This document shows positions 1 through 11,416 of a stretch of 64,000 nucleotides of DNA, in pieces; the stretch's first letter is position 1, and each line of letters starts with the position of its first letter. The stretch is from the NCBI GenBank assembly GCA_010093705.1, contig MU006096.1, forward strand, positions 739,908 through 803,907, given 5' to 3'. The stretch comes from Patellaria atrata CBS 101060 (lineage: Eukaryota; Ascomycota; Dothideomycetes; Patellariales; Patellariaceae). The position numbers and the translations under genes were made by a program. The notes beneath the pieces were generated by a model that was given only the letters and a program-made list of their open reading frames with translations, had not been told where the DNA came from and did no database searches.

Positions 1-3000
1 AACCAAAATGTTTTGTCCCTCTGTCCGGAAGACATGGTTGGTTCTCCATTATCTCGCGGGAACCATTGCACCTTAAACTTTGGGGTGAAAGCGGAAAGGG
101 TCTAAATCCTACGAGCCCGACTGTTCCAAGAGAATGAAGGATTCATATCCTTAGAAACAAAGTTCTATGTTTAAGGAACATTCCCCAATATGTATCTGTA
201 AAGACGTAGATTTATTTGGGTATGGGCTACTGCGAACAGCTGTGATTAAAATAGGGGTTGCACAACCGCACAATCAGCGCTGGTAGTGTATGAGTCCTTA
301 GAGTTCTTTGCTGAGCTTTTATTTGCAGAAAGCTGTGCGGAGGGAACCATTCTGCCCAATTACTATATTCTCATGGAGAGTTGGGTAGATAACCGAACCA
401 CGAGCAAGAATAGCTAAGACGAAGAAACTCGCAACAGCGAAATACCCCTTTTCGAACCTTAGACCTCGTAGGTTTAATTCGAAAGATAACCGTAGAATGA
501 AATCTCTAGAAAGACGGACACCTCTGCGTTATGGTCCTTTCCAAGTTGATTATCAAGTAAGATAATCCCTCGAACGTGGACATTAGCAATAAGCCCCTAC
601 CTCCTCTGGCAAGAGAAGTGCTAGTTCTGCTCCGATTTTCCCCACAGCCTACCGAGTAATAGACTTTGTAAGATGTATAAAGTAGCTGGGATCAAGGAAC
701 TAGAGGCACAGTGATACCCATTTGAATTAAGGAACCAGTAGTATGCCGAAGGTCGCGACGGAATAGTGAGGTTTTGAAGTCTTCCGTCTCGCCAATGACA
801 GCCGGAGTCTTCATGTTGTTTCTCTTCTTCAGAGGTCCTGCGCACATATCTCCCACTTTTACATGTTATCCACCCAAAAAACGGAACTTGGAATGCTTAC
901 GGAAAACCAACGCGGTGACCAGTTGTCACGGGTTAGACCCGATAGGTATAAGTTCCTTGGATGATCCAGCGTCTTAGTCATACTGTACTTTAGTAGAACA
1001 GCAGACTGTCTCAACACTTTCTTTCATTATGTTTAAGCTTCATGTACATATAGCAATATACCTTTCAGCTTTCATCTGAGGTTGAGCCATGATATCAGTG
1101 CGCCTTGATACAGCAATGTATTGACTTCTAGCTGATCAATCCTACTACAAGGAACTAGCATGACGAAGAACCAGTCCTGAGTAACCATTGTGGGCTCCCT
1201 CCACAACGTTGACATCTTCTTTTGAGTTTCGTCGACAGCTCTCCAACTTTATTGTAAACCATGTAGTGGTATTGTATGTTTGTCCGGTGCAATTTGATCT
1301 CGCGTAAGAGTTCCATATATCAGCCTAGCTCCGATGGCACTGACTTTTCGACGTGCAAGCAGATGATCATTCTTCACGCCCAAGATACCACCAATGTCAG
1401 TATCTTCATTATCGATTGAGCATAAGCGCTCATACATCACCACGTCCTCGTCTGCCACAAATACCACCGACAGAATTCTTTCCGCTCCCGCAATGTGACT
1501 GACATACTGCACGAGCCCAATTCAACCTCTTTGTGGTTTCTCCAGAACCCAAGAATACCGATCTAGACATATCCTAGATATTTCCAATGATAAGGCGCGA
1601 AATAGCCATACTAGATGCTAAATTAGACGCTGATTATGCGTATCTTGCAGCACATGTCCCACAATACGCGTCGCAGTATGCTCTGATGTAGACCTAACCG
1701 CACGGGGGCTTCCGATAATTTCTCGACAATGATATGTTCCTTTTTCGTACTTCCCAAGAGCCCGAAGGCCAATGACTTTGTCTTTCATCTTTGGGAAACG
1801 GAATCCGGCGCAATAGAGCGAGTCTTTTCTAGCCACCAGCAAACGTTCAACACGGACCCCCAGACTCTAATAAATCCATTGAGTCTTGCGGATCCACGAA
1901 ATCTCCTTTGTTTGGTTTTGGCACACATGATAGCGTAGTGAGGAGCGCTATAATCGAATATTTTCCACCTTTTGCTGGGCGTTTAGACCAGGAAGGGAGG
2001 TGAACAGACCTCGAGTGAAGGACAAGAATCTCCTTGCAGCACAAGGATCTCCGCGTGACCTCAGGTACGCGTATGTGGTGAGGGCCCAATTGGAGGTATT
2101 TATACTGTTCGCAGGAGGATCGAAACCAAGTGTGGTGAATATCATTTTGGAATGAGCAAGGGACAGAATAACGAATGGGACGTATGGACCCATACAATGA
2201 CTATTTAGCTACTCCGATACGGGTCTTTCGTTCCCGGAACATCAGAATAGTAATTGTAGCATCTTCGACAGTGCTTAATGGTGCATCACGAGCGTAATGA
2301 AAGAGCAGAAGAACACCTCAGTCTGGCCCCGAAATTGGAGATGAGACGACAAACTGATGTCTATGGTCCAAATAAAGCAGGCGCCAGCAATTCAAGGTCG
2401 AAAGGATCCACTTTCGAAAATGAGTCGTTCCGAATACCAAGATCAGCCAGACAGCGGCTGCCAATTAAGCGACTCTTGATTGCGTTCACCATTTCCTAGC
2501 TCTTTTCTGTATGGTTCAAGAGAAAAATCACTCGGGTGGTATGCCCGGAAACCTACGACTCAAATATTGTCGACGGCGTAGTCATTGCTTCTAAACCAAA
2601 GACATAATGCTTCTTCGTCGCCGGTGACCGAACACTCGCAGGAAAGAATATGTTTTAAAGCTAAACGTTTCTGCCTGATAATGCAGATTTTGATCAGGCT
2701 CAGAAAACTCTGGGAAAACGACTTTCTACACATTTGGAATAGATTTTGGAGCCGGGAAATGGTTGATATGTGATGTAATTGTGAGATCCACTCTCCCAAT
2801 GGCCAGTATCCAACATCATTCTACTATCCGTATCAGGTAGAACTGGCCCTCTTCTAGAGACGCCCTTAAACGCTCAAGATGGGTTTTCAAAAGCGAAGTC
2901 GCAGTGTAAGGCCCGGATGTGGTTACGGAAACGCAACCCGAGCCCCAAAGCCATAAGATAGAATAGTTTTGCAATCTCCAGGAAGAACACAATAACTGTT

Positions 3001-3871
3001 CGGAGATGGGTTCAAGGTAGCATGCTAACCAGTAATCTTAATTCTAAACAACTAACATGGGATAGAAAATGGACATAATGATGGAGCATAGATGAAGCTT
3101 TGGTCCAGATGGGTATGAACTCGAGCTAGGAGAATAAGGCGATGTATCCTAATAAGTATTGGCGGCGTGGAACTCGGGGGAACAGACAATGAGTATTCCC
3201 AGCTGAATAGAAGGTGATGAGGCAGGATATTAGATAAAAGCTCTCTTTGCTTCTGAATCTGTATATTAGAATAAGAAAAGCTGCAGGTTAGCTGATCCTC
3301 TAGCAATATGCCTAGGAATGTTTAACTTGAATGGAGGAAAAGGAAAGAGAAGAGACAAGGGAGAGGGGGAGGGATTAAATAGACGTCTGGCCTCTCTAAA
3401 TAAGTCACCTGCGAGCTCCCATCCTACACCGCAACAGCCAGCACATCAATCACACGCGAGGAACAACTGGTAAGGTCATCGTCCACAAGCATCTCCATTT
3501 CTTTTATCTACCCTAAGCCAACTGGTTCCGCAGCAGGTCACTCGCACCTAGGATCCACGCTGACGCCAGGAAAATCCATCATTCTCGCAGGACAATCAGC
3601 AATACGGCGCATATTCAATCATGCAGACTTACCTGTGATCTATATCTCCATATGGCTGTCTGATGATGCGACACGCATGATCTCTTTCCCGGGCCGCGCT
3701 TCCGTAAATATACAGATCCAGATTCATCACCCATCCAGACGCCTCGCTTCCTATCATAACACTTACAGCTCAATGGGGAAAGAAGGGGGAAGGTGATGAT
3801 TATGATCTTGCTTATATTACTGACTTAGGGGATGCAGCAAATAGTGCCGTGAACCTAGTCCCCGTTCAGTC
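1..3871. other. Gene-poor stretch with relics and one solo LTR
   Basis: I see no convincing gene here. Open frames are short and scattered over both strands. On the minus strand, between about 1620 and 2195, fragments of coding-like composition appear in more than one frame. One piece (about 1950-2190) has a W..T..YA.L spacing followed by RRFLSFT that faintly recalls the end of a HET domain, but this is too weak to name. A solo LTR lies at 924-1094. The last 500 bases before 3872 would hold the 3' end of the minus-strand gene that follows. Confidence 0.5.
924..1094 (+). repeat. Solo LTR, copy 1 (fossil)
   Basis: A 171-bp sequence beginning TGTCACGGG and ending near GAGCCATGATA. It is the reverse complement of copies at 33301-33473 and 55388-55546. 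The best copy has TG..CA-type ends (TGT...ACA). It is flanked by CCAGT (919-923) and TCAGT (1095-1099), a 5-bp target duplication with one transition. No internal retroelement coding region lies next to it, so it is a solo LTR. Superfamily (Ty1/copia or Ty3/gypsy) cannot be told from the LTR alone. The mutated ends suggest an old insertion. Confidence 0.75.
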
Positions 3872-6312
3872 CTAAAGACCGAACTGATTGAGTGGTCCTC
3901 CTCGTCCACCCTGCCTTTGTTGTGCCATTTCACCGTACATATCGAACGGTCCTCTCCTTGGGCCTGCTGGAGGCATGCCCATCATGCCATCTTGCGGCAT
4001 CGGTGGTGGTCCGAATCCGGGAGGGGCTGGTCCTGGAAAGTAACCTGGTGGTCCAGGAGGAAATTGCCCTTGACCTTGAAACAAATTACCTGGTCCGTTC
4101 ATGCCACGCGGTGGTCCTGGGTGGCCCAGAGGAGTGTTACCAACAGAATAAGGAGCTAAATTCGGGCCACCAAAACCTGGTGGATTCCTCATACCTGCTC
4201 CAAAGCCTGGTGGGGGAGCAACACCACGTTCTTGAGGAGGAGCAATGCCTTGCTTCATCCATGGCATCTCATTAGAAGCCTGCTGAGGGATCCCCATGTT
4301 GCTCATCGGAACCCTTGGCGCATTTTCTGTCGTATTACGGCGCTGTAGAGCGGCCATGGGATCTTCATAGAGACCAGGAGGACCACGTTGCGGACCTTTA
4401 CGATATCCCTCCGAGATCTGATCAGAATCCCGGTGTTGCATTTCATTCATGGGAGGTGAATCGTCAAAGAACCCAGGTGGACCTTTCGGCCTGTGTCCTT
4501 GTGGCTTTCCTAGTTTGCTCTCAATGAATTGTTGAACTTGTTCTGGCTGACCTGGTCCCCTCTGCGACTGCTGCATGAGATTCAGTAAGAATTCCCTGTC
4601 ACGACTCAAAGGTGGATTCTGTGCGCTTGGTGGCCGCATTAAGCCTTGAAGGCCAAAGTTTTCCTGAATGCTACCACTACGCTGAGGTACTCCGTCCATA
4701 CGGTTCCCAGGATTGCGACTTTGGTTTGTCTCCCACCATTCCGGTTCTGGACTTTGCAGCTGAGACTGATGTCTAGGCTCTGGCTGCGCTCCCCGAGGCG
4801 CGAGAGCCGCTTCGACGAATGCATGCTTTTCCTCACGCGAACGCAACACGTGGTGCCTCGGTTGGTTACCAAACTCCATGGGATATTCTTGAGAGGAGAA
4901 CGGAGCGTCTTTGGAGGGTTCCAAACTCTCAGGCCCGTTCGACATGCTCTTTTGACGTTGAGTAGGGACTGGCGGCTCTGGTCGTACAGCAGGTTGCGCT
5001 AAGGACACACTACCAAGCATCTGCAGGATCCGCTGAAATCCCTCCTTGTCCTCAGAGGACCCGTCTGGTGCTGGACTTGAAGGAGTTTGCGCTGGAGGTT
5101 CTTCTGGAACGGGCCTTGGCCTTTCCGGGGCATTGAAATAGCTGGCGAATTTTGATGCTTTCGTTTTCGCAGCAACAGGTTTTACTGCAGGAGGAACCTC
5201 TTGATTGACTTCCTCTAGGTTCTTTGGAGCTCCAAAAAGGCCGAACAATCCTCCAGTACCCTCGAAAGCCATAGGGGTGAGAGGCTTCGCTTGTTCAGAA
5301 GCTTCTTTCGGTTCTGGAATTTTCTCCGACTCATTCTCTTCCTTTTCTTGCGTTGTCTGGCCCTTGTTCTTCATGTTCATTGATTCTTTCCACTTTTGAA
5401 AGTCCTCCTGGGTACGGGTGACCTTCCTGTCCTCCTTTACTGGTGCATCTAACCATTCAGGATCTTCCTCAACAGGTCCTCTTCTACTCCAATCTCGATC
5501 CTCTCGGCGTTCTCGCTCTCGATCGCGCCAACTCTGAGCCTTTTCTGGGCCGTCTTTCTGAGCCGGGAGCCCGCCTTCTCGGATCCAAGTTCTCTCGAAT
5601 GGGGCTCGTGGCGGCGGCGGGCGCCGTCCGTTGGAATCAGGTGTATTGTCCAAATCTACATCCCTTCGGAAACGCTCGCGGTCGCCATTCCTGTGCAGTT
5701 TCTCGCTATCCTCAATTCCGATACTCTTTCGAGACCGCGCATTTGTCCAACTATCACCGTCATCTCGCTCCATGCGTCGCCCATTCATCAATGGGTTGCG
5801 CTCTCTTTCTTTCGTAAACTTCTCCCGAAAGTTCGTCTTATCCTGCGCGTATTCATCATTGTAGCTAGTCGTGGTTTTGTCGTTGTTCTCGGAGGTATTC
5901 TGTTGCTTACGTGCAGTGGAGGCGAACGAGGTTCTAGGAGGCCCAAGTACAAGATCCTCTGGAGCTTTTGGCATTGTTAGCAGTTGAACAAAAGGTAAAT
6001 GAGGAATATGTGGAAAACGGACCTGTAGCGGATCCCCTAGAGAAATGCCGATTCTGGAAGAGTGAGGGTCGTTGATTAAGTTCGTGACCTGTAGATTGCT
6101 CATCCGCTTTGCCGCTCTGTGTGCGTTGCTTCCTTTGATTTTGTTGCTCGTTCGGTGGTCTGAGATATGTTGTTAGGGAGACATCTTGGGGGTGAAGAAG
6201 GTAAGACTTACTCTATCCATAATTCAATTGAGGGCAAGCCCTCGGGTTTATGTACAAGAGGCGATTCGCGGAGGTGATGGAGTTGTTGAGGGGTATATCG
6301 TATGATCATCAT
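3872..6312 (-). CDS. 4E-T/Eap1-like eIF4E-binding protein
   Basis: Probable translational repressor or mRNA-decay factor that binds eIF4E. Model: exons 6312-6212, 6159-6023 and 5964-3872 (776 aa), with introns 6211-6160 (GTAAGT, CTAAC branch) and 6022-5965 (GTCCGT, TGCTAACA branch); phases agree at both joins. The first exon holds RYTPQQLHHL, matching the YxxxxL core of eIF4E-binding motifs, followed by ELWIE across the join. The middle has an arginine/aspartate-rich part, EEDPEWLDAP (metazoan 4E-T has a similar EEPEWFS) and SKFASYFNAPE (compare the FSRWFS box of 4E-T). The C-terminal 200 residues are rich in proline and glycine with six PPG-phi motifs. A start at the ATG at 6103 without splicing is possible but would lose the eIF4E site and add an unlikely N-terminus. 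The family call is from motif likeness only. Confidence 0.75.
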
Positions 6313-7063
6313 GGTTGCGGAACAATAGCAACCAAGAGTGAGGATAGAAGAAGGTTGAATTCGCAACGCGGTCGTAAAATATATGAATGACAATGAATAC
6401 GTTCAATTTACATATACCGTCGTCGAGATACACAGAGTTTGTAGATCAATGTTTGGAGGTTGGAGAATGTCGCGGAGGGTTTGGAAGGTCGAAGATAGGA
6501 CTGACGTGGGAGGTGGGTCAATTGTGTTCGTCGGGCCTTGACAAAGGCTGTGTGTCAAGATATCTGCGGGTTTACTGAGGCAAAAGAATTTCGTCCTCCA
6601 GTTATAGATTTAGCAGGCGGAGATTTGAGGTTCAGCAGTGACAGCACCCCGAGATGTATGAGCACGCTTTGGTGCTCAAACATGGATTGCGTAGCAAACC
6701 TCGAAGAATTTGGAGTGCGGCGGAATAGCGGTGGGTTGAAGTTGAGATCTCAGAACAGAAGTTTAGACAGTGAAGAATATTTGGAATGGTATCTTGGATG
6801 TGAGAAAGTTCTTATATTGTCGCGCTGTGTCGTGTGAAAATATTGAAGGTTTGGTGCCTTAACATTCTTCAGGTAGGCATGCTACGTACAGTTGTGCAGG
6901 TATAGCAGCTAGACTTATTGAAGCTTACCGCCGCTTCGCCAAGCAAAAGGTCGAGATTTCGGTCACATGCTGCATCGGGAAGTTAGTCATGTAAAGTCTT
7001 GATGTTCTACTAATTTATGATCTTTCTACAATACAACCATAGTAAATCGAGGAACTGTCCCAT
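6313..7063. promoter_or_regulatory. Intergenic; promoter side of the 4E-T-like gene
   Basis: About 750 bases between the 3' end of URB1 and the first exon of the 4E-T-like gene, both on the minus strand. No open frame here has support. The part next to 6312 should carry the promoter and 5' leader of the 4E-T-like gene; no clear element is visible. Confidence 0.4.
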
Positions 7064-10000
7064 TTAATTTGGCTGCTTTATTCCTAATTGTTCAACCCTC
7101 TGGACTGTTTGCTCCGTACCGCCATGACTCCACTCGTTCGCCTTTGAATCACACGCCTCATACAATTGTCGAGCCAGTTGGCTTAGAACCTTCATTGTGG
7201 GTTTTTCTTCGCTAAGACATAATCGGCTCTCTATCCAGCTTAAAATGCCATTCCTGGTCATCAGTGTCATGCTACCCCCTTCCACCGACCTTGTTCGGAT
7301 GAGCAAACCCAATATCTTCCGTTTCAGAGCTTTAGAGCTCTGTTGTGCACTGAACAGTGAAATGATGCGTTCATACACGTTGCAGGTACGGAAGATTTCA
7401 AGATCCTTTGATACGTCGTTAGTAAGATGAGGGAGAAAGGCTGAGAAGGATTACTTACCTCCGGCGTACGGAGACCGTCTATTAGCCAGTCCATCAGCCA
7501 TTCCACTTCCTTATGATACCCATCATCATCCGTTGGAGAGTTGAGCAAGATGGCTTTGATCCAGTATGTAGGTAACTTGCTAATTTCCCAAGTTGGGCCA
7601 CGGAGAAGAAATGTGTTCACTTTGGCGTAAAGAATGTGGTCAGGGTTAGCCTGGACAGCAAGAGCGCGTGTAGCGAAAGTCCCAACTACATAAGGTAGAG
7701 CTGTTTCATCGAGCGATGGTGACGCGGATTCAACCAACTCCCCAAGTAGGAGGTAGATCTGTTCCCACTCCTCATACGACATTTCCGAAGCCTTAACCCT
7801 TCCCATCAACTTGCGAATATTATACAAAGCCTGCCGTCTGATATCTGGGTATTTCGAACAAAGACATAAGATCAGTTCAGCAGCGGAACCTTCTTGTACA
7901 GCCTCGTCTACCTCCTTCTGCGACCATTTGTGCAAACCATGGTGATTTTCTTTCTCTCCCGGAGGAGGATTGAGCTCTATGGTGTTCGGCGAGTCATCAT
8001 CCTTCATCTTTACCTCCATGTTGTTGCTCAGGACTCCAGTCGTTGGGCTATCACTTGATAAAAGTTTGGGTAAAGTCTCATTCTTCCGGAAAGCCTTCTC
8101 TAATCGTTTCCGAAGCGAGTTATCAACAGTCTCCGTGATGATATTGCTTTGTACCAACATCAATATGGCCGGATTCACTCCGACATTTTCGAAATACCTA
8201 AAAAGGCTGGCAAGCCAATCGGCAATCCATATAGTCCGCTCTGAATCTGGTGAGCTTTTTGATATGTATAACCATTGCTCAACCATCACCATCAGACAGA
8301 TAGTCGTAGGACTAGTATGAACATTGATTGAATGTTCGTTACTCGATATGATTAGCGACTCCAAGTCGTCCAAGTATTTGATTGGTCTCTTAGACAGCCT
8401 GCTAAAGCACTCATCGAGGAAATTGAGGACAGCGAAATTGATCTGGTCATCTTTTAATGGTAGACTGACAAGAAGTGCATCTAGAGATGGAGGGGATGTC
8501 TTGAGGTCCAAAAGCTCATATTCTCTGACAAGTGATACTAGTAATGACTTGACCTGCGGCATTGCGTTAGATGCTGCAAGCTTCAGTATGGTTATGAATG
8601 GAGAAAGCGGGAGTGATTCTACAGAACATTAGCACCTATAACAGAATGAGAAATTACGCGCTTCATACCAGGCTTCTGCCACCATCGCATATTGGGGGAA
8701 TAAGTGGCAATCTCTAATAGGTACTCTAATTCAAGTATACGTAAGCCCTCCTCCTCAGAGCTACTGGCAGTATTGTCGATACCTATTCTCGACAAAGCGT
8801 TAACGAGATGTAACGATGCGTCGAATTTTTCATCCAATGCTATCTGTGGAGTGACTTGATAATACAGCTTAAGAAGGTGTGTGACTGCTTCCCTCTGGAG
8901 CAAGTCGTCCCCCGATGTATTCTTATATGTAAAAACTACATCCTTTAGACTAGGGCACCGTCGAATAAACTCTGAGAGCAACCTTACACGAGTCTGCTGC
9001 CATGGCTTTGGTCGGGATTTGGAAGCTTCACCAAGCTTTTTCAAAACTTTCTTTAGCTTTTGAAACGATATCACCAGAAGTCTTACGGCAAAGAACGTTA
9101 TTAGATTACTGCTCTGGTTTAAACACCGCGTAAGAACCTGCTGATTAGCGGGATGTGGTAGAATACTCTCTATGATGGTATTGACCGGGGGAGGAGAAGT
9201 AGCATAGTCTCCAGTATGACCGAAATATTCTGGGATCGGAAGTTGTATAACCGAGAATAAGAACGAGGAGTAACCGATCCAAGTGCTGGTAAGCTTAGCG
9301 TCGAAGGAAAAATTCTTTTTCTTGTAGAAGTAATCCGTGACCAATTCCGGCGCGGCCTCGAAAATGGCGAGAAGAAGCCCTTGCTGCATCAGATCTGCAT
9401 ACGGCCGAAGGCTTTGAGCAAAAGTTGCTAGGGTGATATTGCGCGGTGGGCGTCGACGAGAAGAATTCACTAATTCGATACCAAGATCGATATCAGTATT
9501 ATCTTCATCGTCACGCTCTTCCGAATCTGTCATCTTATTTGACCCACGGCCATACCACCCAGATGACGAGAGTAAAACACCGTTGTCGGGATTCGTACAT
9601 ACCAGCATGAGAAATTCGTGCGCGACAACATCAACAGACTTCTGTTGGTCGGAAGATTTGGACTCCTCTTCAACATACCTGTAAAGGTTTGCAATACTTT
9701 CAAGCGACCGTTCTGTCAGAAGGTTAGCTTTGCTGTATCTCGGTACAGTTTTGTCAGAGATAATGTGAGATTTAATGACACTCAGAACGCTGATGATAGT
9801 TTCCGGTGTATCAGATTTCAAGTTATCGAAGAGGGCTTTGATGACGTATCCCTGTTTAAGTATATCGATCTTCGCACCTTCATCCTGATACTTAAAATTT
9901 GCCAGAAGATATCGTATTGAGTTGGACCGAACGCTGGGCTTCTTCCGTTGGTCCTTTGCTTTTCCATCTGAATTGAATATGCTGAGGTTTCTTGCTATGA

Positions 10001-10693
10001 CTTTACCATCGAAAGTATAGTCTCGCCTCGAGTAAAGGAGTCTTGCCATCGCACCATCCTCGAAAGATACAATTTGCGTGAGCAATCGGATACATGGTGA
10101 AATGACGTAGTCCTTGTGCTTGGAGGCAGAATGACCTCGAGAGATCAACTTCAGTTGTGCTGGGTTAAGCACTGTTCTGCACAACAACAAACCCGATTGT
10201 TTGAAATCCGAATGGCTGGATAGCGTCTTCATCAGGAGAGCGAGTACGGAAACAAGGGCGGCGAAAAGGTATTCATTATTTGTATGATTTGAGAAGGCCC
10301 AAATCTGCATAAGATCTGACAGGAATACTGACTCTTTATCATGCTTTTCCTTGGGCTTTTGCGACTCCAAATAATCCTCTAATATTGTCCGTTGGCGGGG
10401 AAGCTGGGCTTCTTCTTTGGGGTAGAGTATAGTCTCGAGAAACACTTTGAAACTCTGGATCCCTATTAACACATATTAGCAGTATTCTTTCTATTTAGGG
10501 CAGGCCACTTACCATTGCGCATCCGTGGGACGTCATCCTGTCGAAAGTTAAGAAGAGAGTGTAGTTGTCTTGAGGTAAAAACTTCTTCTGGCTTGAGAGA
10601 AGTATGGTCATGATGCTCAAGTTTCGGGCGCTTAGACTTCTGCTTTTCGTCGCTACGCTCGTCTGCGACAGCCTGAGCAGGCCTTTTGCTCAT
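7064..10693 (-). CDS. URB1: Nucleolar pre-ribosomal-associated protein Urb1-like
   Basis: Large helical-repeat protein of the early 60S pre-ribosome in the nucleolus. Four exons: 10693-10513, 10462-8669, 8618-7459, 7405-7064, giving 1158 aa. Introns have GTAAGT or GTATGA donors, TGCTAAT or TACTAAC branch points and AG acceptors, and the phases close at each join. The N-terminus is basic and nuclear-like (KQKSKRPK), followed by FKVFLETILYPK and long alpha-helical blocks typical of the Urb1/Npa1 N-terminal domain. Exons 3-4 match the type of sequence seen in the C-terminal domain (LLRGPTWEISKLPTYWIKAIL). The yeast protein is about 1760 aa; a shorter form would be normal for filamentous fungi as far as I recall. 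It diverges from the MFS gene to the right, sharing a 720-bp promoter. Confidence 0.85.
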
Positions 10694-11416
10694 TCTGGTG
10701 CAAATAGCATATCTTTCGATATGGGTGTAAAAAAAGTTTGACGCGGGAGCATAGTAAAGCTGTGGCCAGCGGCAGAATCAAAAGCTTGCATTGACCGCCA
10801 ACAGACGACGGGACCAGCCAAACTCCGGTTCGGCGACCGCACAGACGGGAGCTTTTGATAAAGCTTTTCTAGACGTAAAAGATGATAAGTTAGCCTATGA
10901 ATATTATCTAATGTCATAACAGTTAGTTCTACGCCTCCTAGCACAAATTAATACGACCATTTCTCGATCAAGCTAGTATAGTCATATGCCTTCGTAAACC
11001 CAAGTTCACATAAAGTACAGGTACTGTAGCACAAGGGAGTGATGATCTGCCCTATCTTGTTAACGGACAATCCACCAATTTCGCCCAAATCTCACTATCC
11101 CAGCGAGGGTATGCAGCGCACCACCGCCATTAGAGCGTCCTAATGGCGGGCATCTCGTGGTATCAAAGCCTATCAAAACCTATGGAAAGGCGTAAGCGTG
11201 GTTGCATATGGCGTAACCCGGCTCGCATGCAAGCGAAACTTTGCACGGATAACATCGCTGCTTCATGACGGGAACACCATTATATTATCTCCATATTTCC
11301 CTTATCAAAGTTATCATGCAGCAAAAATAACATTTTAAATCCCTTCCAAGCGGATAGTATTGTACTTGTACCATCATATCGTACCCCGTACCTGAGCTAC
11401 CATCCAACCTGTCAAC
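10694..11416. promoter_or_regulatory. Divergent promoter of URB1 and the MFS transporter
   Basis: A 723-bp gap between the start codons of two divergent genes. It holds a perfect inverted repeat at 11124-11149 (separate entry) and a close direct repeat (TATCAAAGCC / TATCAAAACC) at about 11160-11180. I see no coding frame in it. Confidence 0.5.
11124..11149. promoter_or_regulatory. Perfect palindrome CCGCCATTAG-N6-CTAATGGCGG
   Basis: A 10-bp arm, a 6-bp spacer (AGCGTC) and the exact reverse complement of the arm. It lies 268 bp upstream of the transporter ATG and about 430 bp upstream of the URB1 ATG. Its outer triplets are CCG...CGG, the facing arrangement bound by many Zn(II)2Cys6 regulators, although here the spacing (20 bases) and the long arms could equally mark another dimeric regulator. 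No function is shown; I infer an operator-like site, more likely for the transporter. Confidence 0.5.

Noticed and set aside
1948-2193. HET-domain relic on the minus strand
   Set aside because: The likeness rests on one W..L...RR.L.FT-type spacing; no other HET motif is seen nearby.
3892-5980. Several plus-strand open frames across the 4E-T-like gene
   Set aside because: They are antisense to a well-supported coding region and have no motifs.
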